Origin: Maccoyibacter intestinihominis
GTDB lineage: Bacteria > Bacillota > Clostridia > Lachnospirales > Lachnospiraceae
Direction: 5' to 3'
Length of the DNA stretch: 64,000 bases
Assembly (NCBI RefSeq): GCF_040096355.1
Contig: NZ_JBBMEX010000003.1
Location: 124,001 to 188,000, forward strand
Positions within the stretch are counted from its first letter, which is position 1. Each line of letters starts with the position of its first letter. The notes under the pieces are model-generated. The model was given only the letters and a program-made list of their open reading frames with translations. It was not told where the DNA came from and searched no databases. Made by a program: the position numbers and the translations under genes. Positions 25,372 to 33,162 of this stretch are shown here, piece after piece.

Positions 25372-25584
25372 AAATCTTATATCAGTTTTTAACGTTTACA
25401 CAAAACTTGAAACAGTCTCATATTTTCGATTGGCATATCAGAGATAGTTTGTCTATTTAAACATCTTTTATTTGAAATGTTTATTGACACATCCTCTGCA
25501 TTTGTTAGGTCTTTAAAAATCGAAAGACTCATTCTTCTCTATATTTTCTGAGGTCTATTTAAGTAGCTCAATTATTATTGCTTG

Positions 25585-27588
25585 TTAATTTATTGTAAAT
25601 TTATTTCCAATATCAGAAATTCGTTTTGCAATTGTTTGATTCTGTGTTACCTGATGCTGAATTGTATCAGAAACATCAGAGAGTTTTTCGCTTTTTTCTA
25701 CAATACTATCGATCGCATTCTGATTTTGTGCTGTAATATCATGAATTTCTTCCATATGATTGTTAATCTGGGATGTAGAAGTAATCATTGTTTCAATGGA
25801 TTTTGTAATCTCTTCCATTAAGTTTTGGATATTTTCTGCTATTGCACTGTTGTTATCAGACTGTTTTGCATAGCTTTCAAACTGTCCTACAACACTGTTT
25901 TGCATATAAGTTATAATCTTACAAAAACAATTGTTTACCACCTCAATACTATTGTTTGCTTCATTGCTTATCGTTTGAATATTTATTGCGGTCATTTTTG
26001 AAGTATCTGCCAATGCACCGATCTCCTCTGCTACAACCGCAAAGCCTTTTCCGGCTTCTCCTGCTCTTGCTGCTTCAATCGAAGCATTCAGGGAAAGAAG
26101 ATTCGTTTTATTGGCGATGCTTAGGATTTCAGTTGCTAATTGATTAATTTTAGATAATTCATTCAAACTATCAATGGCATGTTCTACGGATAATCTGGTG
26201 CTGTCAAGTTCTTGTTTTCCATTTTCATATGCCTGCTGTGCATTATTACACATATCGTCCGCATCCAGTTTCACCTTTTTGCTCATCTGCAATGTTTCTG
26301 TAATTTGTAAAGCGATGGCTTCTACAATATCATTAATATGTTTTACCTCTTTATATACATTATCTACAGTTTTATTGGTATTTTCTAGTGATGCCGATAA
26401 TTGTTGTGTAGCAGCATTTTGGTCTGTTGTGCTATCTACCATTTCAATTGCAGAACCATGAAGATTGTGAGCATTTTCTTCTAAAGTGCCACAACACTCC
26501 ATCAAAGTCTGTACCATACCTCTTAATGATGTAATTAAATTACCTATAGCTTTTGAAATATTTCCAAGTTCGTCCTTATGTATCTCATGCTGTTTAATAT
26601 CATCGTTAGATGTTAAATCAAACTGTTGTAACTTTATTATACCTTTTTCAATAGGCATCATAGGACACATCATTCTGGTGATAATTACAGCGGATACTAT
26701 ACCAAGAATCAGTAATATGATTGCACACATAATCAACAACTGATTTCTTACAGAAACAACAGCCGCAAATAATTCATCTTCATCATCATTAATCATAAAC
26801 AGCCATCCACGGTCTGCCATATAATAATAAGAGTCAATATAGTCTTTTCCATTCTCTTTGTGCTCTACATAACCACCGGCACTATTCGCAGTATCCTTAT
26901 ATTTCTCACATAACTGCAGCAGATACTCTTCATCTGTTTCTTTGGCAACCATTTTCGCCTGATTATGGAAAATATATTTATGATCCTTTACATTAATCAT
27001 GCAGTAAGTCGCATGCTCCATTCCATTCATTCCAAGGCTGTCCAGCTTATTCACAAGCCCCTTAGTATAAATTCCACCCCCAACAAGTCCTGCAGGATTC
27101 CCACTTTCATCATAGATTGCCCGATACATGGAGACAATCTGATCGCCGCTTGCCGGTGATATAATGATTCCTGTATTATATACCCCATCCGTAGCAATCA
27201 GTGTATCCTGTAATGCTTTTAACGAATCTCCTTCTCTTGTAGTAATACCAACCACCTCGGCATTGGTATGGGCAAGTACATGGGTATTCCATTCACTTGT
27301 ATACAATCCCTCCAGATTATTTATATCCTTAGAAAAAGATTCCGTATATTTCTGTGCCGCATCAATTGCTGATTTATTTTCCGGATTTTTGAGGACATTC
27401 AAAACTTCTCCTGCCTTACTGTATGCTGACAGAATCACCTCGGATTCCTGTACATAATTATCCACAATCTGGCTTCTCTCCTGTACGATTGTCTGCAGAT
27501 TGTTGATTGCAGTATTTTTGCTATTTTTAGTAATTTCCATTATTACCATCACTGATAAACAGGTCATAACTATCATCTGCATTATCAA
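25585..27588 (-). CDS. Methyl-accepting chemotaxis protein (start region frameshifted)
   Basis: A chemoreceptor of about 667 residues: N-terminal membrane segment, an extracellular Cache-like sensor (about 30-285, with IIISPASGDQIVSMYRAIYD), a second membrane segment (LLIMCAIILLILGIVSAVI), a HAMP linker and a long cytoplasmic MA domain with the hairpin tip VVAEEIGALADTSK. The frame lacks a good start. A strong site (GGAGG plus ATG at 27630-27632) lies just upstream but runs into a stop after an A7 tract (27603-27609). One more A would join it to this frame, giving MKKKNIFAKK before the membrane segment. So the gene is either phase-variable, mutated or mis-sequenced. Confidence 0.85.
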   Translation of the reverse strand: MIMQMIVMTCLSVMVIMEITKNSKNTAINNLQTIVQERSQIVDNYVQESEVILSAYSKAGEVLNVLKNPENKSAIDAAQKYTESFSKDINNLEGLYTSEWNTHVLAHTNAEVVGITTREGDSLKALQDTLIATDGVYNTGIIISPASGDQIVSMYRAIYDESGNPAGLVGGGIYTKGLVNKLDSLGMNGMEHATYCMINVKDHKYIFHNQAKMVAKETDEEYLLQLCEKYKDTANSAGGYVEHKENGKDYIDSYYYMADRGWLFMINDDEDELFAAVVSVRNQLLIMCAIILLILGIVSAVIITRMMCPMMPIEKGIIKLQQFDLTSNDDIKQHEIHKDELGNISKAIGNLITSLRGMVQTLMECCGTLEENAHNLHGSAIEMVDSTTDQNAATQQLSASLENTNKTVDNVYKEVKHINDIVEAIALQITETLQMSKKVKLDADDMCNNAQQAYENGKQELDSTRLSVEHAIDSLNELSKINQLATEILSIANKTNLLSLNASIEAARAGEAGKGFAVVAEEIGALADTSKMTAINIQTISNEANNSIEVVNNCFCKIITYMQNSVVGQFESYAKQSDNNSAIAENIQNLMEEITKSIETMITSTSQINNHMEEIHDITAQNQNAIDSIVEKSEKLSDVSDTIQHQVTQNQTIAKRISDIGNKFTIN

Positions 27589-27632
27589 AATAGCTACGAT
27601 TATTTTTTTGCAAAAATATTTTTCTTCTTCAT

Positions 27633-28003
27633 AAAGTCCTCCAAAATTATCTTAATCTTATACCATCTATCTAAATATCTGAAGTAGCAGACATCGGAAC
27701 CAGCAAATAAGTTACACCGTCAATTTTCCTCTTCTAGCTTTCATTGGCTTTTCATCCATGTCGGCTTTCCTTTTCCAACTGGAGTTGCTTTTCCTTATCC
27801 TTTTGAGAGGAATACAGCCTGTCTGCATCATATACGTAACCTTTATTTTTATTCGATCCCATATAAGTTTTTTCTTTAATGATATATTTATAGTGGCTCA
27901 ATTGTCAAGACAAAATCTGAGATTTTTATAATGAACTGATATGGTTGATCAGTTACAGGGAACACTGGGAAAGTAGAGGAACTCTCCCCCTGTTCCATTT
28001 ATG
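27633..28003. other. Intergenic region upstream of the chemoreceptor
   Basis: No convincing gene. A short minus-strand frame around 27760-27870 (MGSNKNKGYVYDADRLY...) has no ribosome site and stops after 36 codons; it may be debris. The sequence otherwise should hold the chemoreceptor promoter. Confidence 0.35.
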
Positions 28004-28309
28004 CTAAGCTACATATGGCAACAGCATTGCCGGATAGTAGCATTCAGCCGGTGTCTTATAATCAAGTGCAGAATGACGCCGTTCAAAGTTGTAAGTGCGG
28101 ATATACTGTCCGATGGCAGTTCTGGCATCTTTGATGTTCTTGTATTGTGTCAGGTAGGCTTCTTCATACTTGAAGCTGCGAAACCAGCGCTCAATCATAA
28201 TGTTGTCTGCCCAGCGGCTGTGCCAATCAATAATGGCTGTCAGATATAAAAAGCCACGCCTGATCGGAATATATGTAATGTCTATAGACCATGCCTGGTT
28301 TGGTATCAT
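28004..28309 (-). pseudogene. IS3-family OrfB remnant with internal deletion
   Basis: The frame begins IPNQAWSIDITYIPI with LTAIIDWHSR, the first-Asp region of IS3-type integrases, and then jumps directly to WADNIMIERWFRSFKYEEAY, the Glu region. The segment carrying the second Asp (usually about 60-70 residues) is missing. The join falls at an SR dipeptide that normally precedes both flanks, suggesting short-homology deletion. The N-terminal HTH part is also absent. Confidence 0.8.
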
Positions 28310-28894
28310 TTGTCACAGTGCAAATTGATTTTTTACCATCTTTAAAATAGATGGTAATATTATTTTGCTGATATTGGACGTAAACTGTAATATTAAAAAA
28401 ATCTTTAAAACGAGTTCTTAGTTACAAAAAGCTCAAACGCTTATAACGTATAAAAAGCCCACAATTCCGGCAGCAATGCTCCCAACGATTGTGGCTTTTT
28501 ATGTTCAAAGTTTTGTATGTGTGCCATCGCTTAGTAGTCCATTACTACTAAGGAATTATCCCAACACCTTTGCCTTTATCTCGATTCCGCCCATGAGCCT
28601 TAGTAGTCTAAACCGTAGTAATTCCAAGGCTTTCTGCCATATATTGCCCTGTGTTGCCCCAGTCTGCGAAGGTATGCATTATCATAAAACTGGAGTACCG
28701 TGGCATACAAATAGTATTTTTATCATCTATATTAAACCTCCTAAAATGCTTGATTTTACTGTATTTTCAGCACTTACAACAATTCCGCAATATTTCTATG
28801 ATAGTATTTTTGTTCACATTTTTAGAATATTTTGGAATAACTTTGCATAACTTTTCCTTCGTTTGGGCTAAATACTGGGCTATTTTCAAACCTT
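28310..28894. other. Intergenic region with terminator and inverted repeat
   Basis: A terminator-like hairpin is at 28452-28501. A perfect 9-bp inverted repeat (CTTAGTAGT/ACTACTAAG, 5-base loop) is at 28530-28552, and CTTAGTAGTCTA recurs near 28606. A plus-strand frame at 28476-28850 has no ribosome site and reads as Cys/Phe/Pro-rich nonsense. I see no gene. Confidence 0.5.
28452..28501. terminator. Bidirectional terminator-like hairpin
   Basis: AAAAAGCCCACAAT pairs with ATTGTGGCTTTTT around a long loop. A-run on the left and T-run on the right allow function in both directions. Confidence 0.6.
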
Positions 28895-29015
28895 TTAGCC
28901 CACAACCTTTTTCATCTCTTCTAAGGCATCCTCAAACTGTAAATGAGTATATGTATTAAGGGTAACTCCTATATCTGAATGTCCCATAATATATTGTAAT
29001 GTCTTTGGGTTCGAT
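28895..29015 (-). pseudogene. Tyrosine integrase C-terminal remnant 1
   Basis: About 40 codons read SNPKTLQYIMGHSDIGVTL then NTYTHLQFEDALEEMKK before a stop. This is the end of a Tn916-type tyrosine recombinase, with the catalytic His (GHSD) and Tyr (NTYTH). The rest of the gene is missing; the upstream side joins the 3' end of the unknown gene at 29017. It is closely similar to remnant 2 at 31332. Confidence 0.8.
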
Positions 29016-29016
29016 T

Positions 29017-29457
29017 TTAATTTCCCAACATATTTGCCTTAGAATATAATGTTTTAATTACACTCATTACTTCATCAGAGCATAAAATTTTCTTCAATGC
29101 CTCTTTAAATTCATCAATATTATTGCATTCATATGATGGTTCAAAGCACTCCATATCATCTGTAAAATCCTTTCCTACCGTAATCGCTACTGGAAAATTG
29201 CATTCAAAATTTGAATACATAATCATGATAGTCTTGCTATAATCATCTAATACTGGAACTACTACATTAAATATTGTTGCCGCTTTATATTCTATTTCAT
29301 AAGTATTAACTTTCATATAAAGTGGTTTTCCATATAACACAAACCCCGTTTTATCACCTAAAGCTGAAATTTGCTCCTTGAGAATAGTTTCTGGAAAATC
29401 ACTTGTATTTTTTTCCAAATCTTTGACATCCTTAAATCCCCATAAATCTATAGCCAT
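29017..29457 (-). CDS. Unknown 146-residue protein beside an EEP nuclease
   Basis: No family is recognised. It is acidic, soluble, with a likely alpha/beta fold; residues 55-100 alternate hydrophobic strands (ATIFNVVVPVLDD, KTIMIMYSNFE). Its stop lies at the junction with the integrase remnant. It starts 4 bases after the EEP-family gene stops, so both are co-transcribed and may form a pair, such as enzyme and partner or immunity protein. That pairing is inference from spacing only. Confidence 0.6.
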   Translation of the reverse strand: MAIDLWGFKDVKDLEKNTSDFPETILKEQISALGDKTGFVLYGKPLYMKVNTYEIEYKAATIFNVVVPVLDDYSKTIMIMYSNFECNFPVAITVGKDFTDDMECFEPSYECNNIDEFKEALKKILCSDEVMSVIKTLYSKANMLGN

Positions 29458-29460
29458 TTT

Positions 29461-30288
29461 TCAACCTCCTAATATTTCAAACTTTATTGGTAAATGATCA
29501 GAAAATCTTTCCTTATCTATTGTTGTATTTGGCACAAAATTATATTTTTTTGTTTTTTCAACTATTTCAAAATAGTTCCAACTAAATTTTTCAATATAAC
29601 ATGGTCTTAGTAAAACCGAGTCAAAAGAATACCAATATATTGCATGATCATCTTTGTCACTAGAATTATAATATGTGCCTTGAACAAGTTTATTAGCCCC
29701 CATCAATGACCACATTGGATTGTAGTAAAAATACACTATTTCGCCATCAACTTCACGCGTTATTTTAGCAGCATGGTTTGCTGACATTGTCGCATTAAAT
29801 CCATAACCACTACAAATTCCTGCTTCATATGGTTGCATATTAAAGTCTCCCACAATAATTGTTCTTTTTTCCATACTCTTAAATATTTCTTGTTCATATT
29901 TATTCAATTCTCTTGCTATATGATTGGCACGATTATATTGTGCTTCATTTGATTTTGACTTTTTACTTAAAAGATGAACAACAACAAGCAAACAATCTAC
30001 TCTACTATTCTTTTTAATTTTATAAATAGAATAATGATTTTCTTCTTTAAATGGAATTATATCTATTCCATTCCTAGCTAATACTCTTATATCATTTTGT
30101 GTACTAATCCGAATATCATTCCATTCCTTACCATTTGTTTTTAGACTATTTATAAGTGAAGTAATATCTATCTTCTTTGCCTCAGCCAAAGCAACAATAT
30201 CTGTTTGATTTTCCAATATCAAATCTTGTAACGGACCGATAAGATTCTTATTATACATATTCCAAAACAAGTACCTAATGTTTCTCAC
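29461..30288 (-). CDS. Endonuclease/exonuclease/phosphatase (EEP) family protein
   Basis: A 275-residue protein with the EEP fold shared by DNase I, exonuclease III and inositol phosphatases. Visible metal and catalytic motifs: YLFWNMYNK at the start (Asn), the conserved Glu in IVALAEAKK, IIVGDFNMQPY near residue 140 (Asp, Asn) and the terminal SDHLPIKFE (Asp, His). The substrate could be DNA, RNA or a phosphoester. It sits between two integrase remnants with one unknown gene on each side and is AT-rich, as cargo would be. A defence or effector role is possible but unproven. Confidence 0.82.
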   Translation of the reverse strand: MRNIRYLFWNMYNKNLIGPLQDLILENQTDIVALAEAKKIDITSLINSLKTNGKEWNDIRISTQNDIRVLARNGIDIIPFKEENHYSIYKIKKNSRVDCLLVVVHLLSKKSKSNEAQYNRANHIARELNKYEQEIFKSMEKRTIIVGDFNMQPYEAGICSGYGFNATMSANHAAKITREVDGEIVYFYYNPMWSLMGANKLVQGTYYNSSDKDDHAIYWYSFDSVLLRPCYIEKFSWNYFEIVEKTKKYNFVPNTTIDKERFSDHLPIKFEILGG

Positions 30289-30347
30289 CCCTTTTGCATA
30301 ACAATCTGTAAAATATATTATAAGATTACAACATTTTTTTACAGAGA

Positions 30348-30372
30348 AACGCTCCAGCAGAACCAGAACGTT
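30348..30372 (-). terminator. Hairpin at the 3' end of the 30371 gene
   Basis: AACGCTCCAGC pairs imperfectly with ACCAGAACGTT. The stem overlaps the stop codon of the gene ending at 30371. It is a clear relative of the integrase terminator at 31284-31318. Confidence 0.5.
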
Positions 30373-31171
30373 ATTTTTTTTCTAATACCAACAATCTTGA
30401 GTCCTTCAGTTTGCACTTATAAGAATATTTATTTTTTTCCAAAATTCCAGAAAAGCAAAGATAATAGTTTAATGCTTCATCCCTCTCCTCTGGGATATCA
30501 GTTAATTCATTGCTTAAGTAATTATACACATATGGAGATATTGATATCTCACATATCTGTTTTTTACTATTCCTACTTAAAATCTTAAGATAATACATTT
30601 TTATATCTGCCCCACCTTTAGGGATATATTTGTAAATGTACAAGGCACATTTTCCATAATAAATTTTCTGTATATCCATATCCTCTTTCAAATTCCCAGA
30701 ATTAAAATTCTTATGTGGCAAATATTTTCTTTCACCACCATTGCCATTAAAATCGAAGAAATTATTTTTGCTTTTCTTCTCTCCTCGCACCAGCAAACCA
30801 TTACCATCCATATTGTTAAAAACTTTTTTCAGCATCCTATTTAAACAACTTATCAAACGATTTCTAATATCTGTTGTGTCCAAATCCTTATAAAAATTGT
30901 TTGTTTCCTTTTTCGATGCCATTTTATGCCTATAAGGACAATCTATATCATGCTTTTCCGTATCTGACTCTATCACTTTAAAGTATCTTCGTTGATTTCC
31001 TCTTGCAACAGTAAGCGGAGCCAATTTGCAAATAGGGCAAAACATATGCCCGTCATATTTTCTTATTGCTTCCATCTGATTTTTATCATATAAATCCCAA
31101 TAAACACTTGCTGGGTAATTTGTATCATTCTCAAAATAAAATTCATCATATTTATTTTTCATGCTAAACAA
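30371..31171 (-). CDS. Unknown 266-residue protein with a CoiA-like zinc-binding N-terminus
   Basis: No firm family. Residues 40-85 hold FCPICKLAPL, then HDIDCPYRH: a Cys-x2-Cys plus His/Cys arrangement that resembles the zinc-binding N-terminal part of CoiA-like proteins. The middle is polar and Asn/Lys-rich; residues 165-240 look like alternating strands (YYLKILSRNSKKQICEISI). It is AT-rich. It begins 30371-30288 = 82 bases upstream of the EEP gene and likely belongs to the same cargo unit. A nucleic-acid role is suggested by the zinc motif only. Confidence 0.6.
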   Translation of the reverse strand: MFSMKNKYDEFYFENDTNYPASVYWDLYDKNQMEAIRKYDGHMFCPICKLAPLTVARGNQRRYFKVIESDTEKHDIDCPYRHKMASKKETNNFYKDLDTTDIRNRLISCLNRMLKKVFNNMDGNGLLVRGEKKSKNNFFDFNGNGGERKYLPHKNFNSGNLKEDMDIQKIYYGKCALYIYKYIPKGGADIKMYYLKILSRNSKKQICEISISPYVYNYLSNELTDIPEERDEALNYYLCFSGILEKNKYSYKCKLKDSRLLVLEKK

Positions 31172-31283
31172 TCCCTTTCTTACTTTAATTTTCCCTTACC
31201 TCTATTAAATATTCTTACTATCTCATATCAAAACCACACCCTTATTATATTATATTATATCGTCATTTTCTCTTCTTTTCCAT

Positions 31284-31318
31284 AGAAAAAACGCCCCAGC
31301 TATAAAACCAGAGCGTTA
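31284..31318 (-). terminator. Rho-independent terminator after the integrase remnant
   Basis: On the minus strand AACGCTCTGGTT pairs with the GGGGCGTT side and is followed by six T. It lies 14 bases beyond the integrase stop codon. A similar sequence occurs at 30348-30372. Confidence 0.7.
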
Positions 31319-31331
31319 CCTATCTTCCATA

Positions 31332-31690
31332 TTAAATTACCTTAAACATCTTCTGCGACATCATCGTTTTCTCTTTTTTCTGCTCAACCTCCGCCTGTGC
31401 TTTCCTAAACTCTTTCATTCGTTTCAATTCTTCCTCTGCATCATCGAATCGGATATGTGTGTACACATTCATTGTGACCGATATATCCGAATGCCCCATG
31501 AGGTACTGTAACGTCTTGGGATTCATTCCCGATTTTGCCATGTTCGAACAATAGGTGTGTCGGCATACATGAGGGTAATATTGGGCATCTGTACATTAAT
31601 ATTTTCCGTCTGCTCTTACACTCTCTCCCGGTCTTAATACTCTACGTTTGGAATCTCGCCTTGTCTGCCCTCTTCCTGCCTTTGCCATTA
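31332..31690 (-). pseudogene. Tyrosine integrase remnant 2 (N-terminal start joined to C-terminal end)
   Basis: The N-terminal piece reads MAKAGRGQTRRDSKRRVL and PGESVRADGKY, then a stop near 31600; this is the start of a Tn916-type integrase. The downstream piece reads YYPHVCRHTYCSNMAKSGM and PKTLQYLMGHSD, then NVYTH, containing the catalytic Arg, His and Tyr. About 300 codons in between are missing. The gene for an excisionase-like protein precedes it, as in intact elements. A terminator follows. It is a deletion derivative and cannot be active. Confidence 0.82.
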
Positions 31691-31942
31691 TACCCGCCTC
31701 CTTAGTTCTGGATGGTTACGCAGATACCTTTCAAAAGCTACACTGAGAATCAATTTGCGTTCTCCGTAGTATGCCAGAAAATCTTCTCCATCCGTATTAT
31801 TCAATAAATCATAAAATTTTCTCCGACTCAAAACAAAATATTCAATTGCCTCAAAACGAATAAGTCTTGCATCAAGATATTCACAAGCCAAATATCCCGT
31901 CTGCTGAGAAAGAGCAAACTTCTCGACAAGTGTTCTAACCAA
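31688..31942 (-). CDS. Excisionase-like small protein
   Basis: An 84-residue basic protein located immediately before the integrase remnant (its stop overlaps the integrase ATG), the usual place of an excisionase or DUF6462-type protein. The segment RFEAIEYFVLSRRKFYDLL followed by AYYGERKLILSVAFERYL fits a small winged-helix excisionase. With the integrase destroyed it is probably a relic. The first ~15 residues and the start codon are uncertain. Confidence 0.55.
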   Translation of the reverse strand: MVRTLVEKFALSQQTGYLACEYLDARLIRFEAIEYFVLSRRKFYDLLNNTDGEDFLAYYGERKLILSVAFERYLRNHPELRRRV

Positions 31943-32025
31943 AATGCCACTAATATATTACTGTTTTTCTATAGAAAAATATCCAAACCATAAATTAGCA
32001 TGTCATTCTTCTTTTACTTCTCCGA

Positions 32026-32082
32026 CTATACCTTTCGTAACCTCTCCATCTGTTTCAATTCTTCCTTGTCAGCATCAAAACC
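32026..32082 (-). pseudogene. Tyrosine integrase C-terminal remnant 3
   Basis: About 19 codons in a different frame from the GNAT gene read FDADKEELKQMERLRKV and stop. This is the extreme C-terminus of the same integrase type as remnants 1 and 2 (compare FDDAEEELKRMKEF). It lies under the 3' end of the GNAT gene. Confidence 0.6.
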
Positions 32083-32894
32083 GATATATCTATACGATAT
32101 TCCAAAACATAGCCAAGGATATCTTCCGGATTCATACAGAATTCTTCTGCAACAGCCCGTATCTTATCATCTATCATAGCCTTATTCTTTTCTCTGAATT
32201 TTTCTAATTCCTCTCCCTTTAGCAAAAATTCGCTGATTCCATTTGGATATGCACCCAGCTTTTTCATTAGTGCCTGTGAGGCATAATTATCAATGTCCAC
32301 CCTCACCCGAAAGAATCTGTTTCCCGTAAGGACTCCTAATTTTCTTAAAAATAAAGATACTGCCTCTGTTCCATATCCTCTATGACACCATTCTGATTTT
32401 AATTCAATTGCAAGTTCCCAGTCTTGTTTTCTTAAATCTTTTATTGAGCAATACCCTAAATAATTGCCTGTAGCCTGATCATATATGCTACATACAAAGG
32501 ATTGCTTACTCATAAAACTTTTCCATAATTCATCTCTGAAATTTTTTTCTTTAAATACACCTTTCATGCAACTATATTCATAGGAAACAGCTATGTAATC
32601 ATTTTTCTCGCTTTCTTGAATGACCCGTATACATATTTTGTCATTTGCAGCAAATACCTCTCCATGATACGGAAAAAATATTTTATCAATATTCCTCACT
32701 GACTCTGCTTCTTTCATTTTTTCTATTTCATATATTCTTTTTTCCAATGTTTCTTTTATAGCGTTTACAGCATCATTGGATTCCTTTTCTTTCCCACTAT
32801 TACTTAATACAATCGCTTCTTCCAATTCTGCTATTATATCCGTATATATTGTTTTTTCCATTTTTCTCCGATACAGTTCTCTTTTTTCCTTCAT
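32055..32894 (-). CDS. GNAT-family acetyltransferase with chimeric 3' end
   Basis: A 279-residue protein. The N-terminal ~70 residues are a charged helical extension. A GNAT domain of the RimJ/RimL type follows at about 80-225: IRVIQESEKND, YLGYCSIKDLRKQDWELAI, WCHRGYGTEAVSLFL (acetyl-CoA-binding loop with RGYGTEA) and a DNYASQALMKKLGAYP segment. The last ~10 codons (ISVLMLTRKN) read out of frame through an integrase tail remnant, so the native C-terminus was replaced. The substrate is unknown. It follows a small gene by 4 bases and another at 33163, all minus strand. Confidence 0.78.
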   Translation of the reverse strand: MKEKRELYRRKMEKTIYTDIIAELEEAIVLSNSGKEKESNDAVNAIKETLEKRIYEIEKMKEAESVRNIDKIFFPYHGEVFAANDKICIRVIQESEKNDYIAVSYEYSCMKGVFKEKNFRDELWKSFMSKQSFVCSIYDQATGNYLGYCSIKDLRKQDWELAIELKSEWCHRGYGTEAVSLFLRKLGVLTGNRFFRVRVDIDNYASQALMKKLGAYPNGISEFLLKGEELEKFREKNKAMIDDKIRAVAEEFCMNPEDILGYVLEYRIDISVLMLTRKN

Positions 32895-32898
32895 TAAC

Positions 32899-33147
32899 CT
32901 ATTCCCCTTCCATTTTAAATTTCTGATGATCCATAATATCCCTGAGTAGCAAAAATATTTCAGTTACAACAATTAAAGATGCTCCAACCTTTACAATAAA
33001 CTTTCCATCCTCATCATCATTTTTTTCTGCCTCTTTGGCAACTCTTTCAAATATTCCCAGCAACCCAACATTTGCTACCCTTTGAATATTTCTGTTAATC
33101 GCTTTACTCTCTTTGTAGATTTCTCTTAGTAATTCTCTGTTTGTCAT
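32899..33147 (-). CDS. Small unknown protein with one hydrophobic segment
   Basis: An 82-residue protein. Residues 1-40 are amphipathic and charged; a hydrophobic stretch (VGASLIVVTEIFLLLRDI) near residues 53-70 could be a membrane helix. It lies between the GNAT gene and the 432-residue gene with short gaps of 4 and 15 bases, so it is probably in their operon. No family recognised. Confidence 0.55.
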   Translation of the reverse strand: MTNRELLREIYKESKAINRNIQRVANVGLLGIFERVAKEAEKNDDEDGKFIVKVGASLIVVTEIFLLLRDIMDHQKFKMEGE

Positions 33148-33162
33148 AGTTACTCTCCCCTC

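Noticed and set aside
28476..28850. Plus-strand frame of 124 codons
   Set aside because: It starts at a terminator hairpin, has no ribosome site, and its composition (Cys, Phe, Pro, Ser) looks like non-coding sequence.
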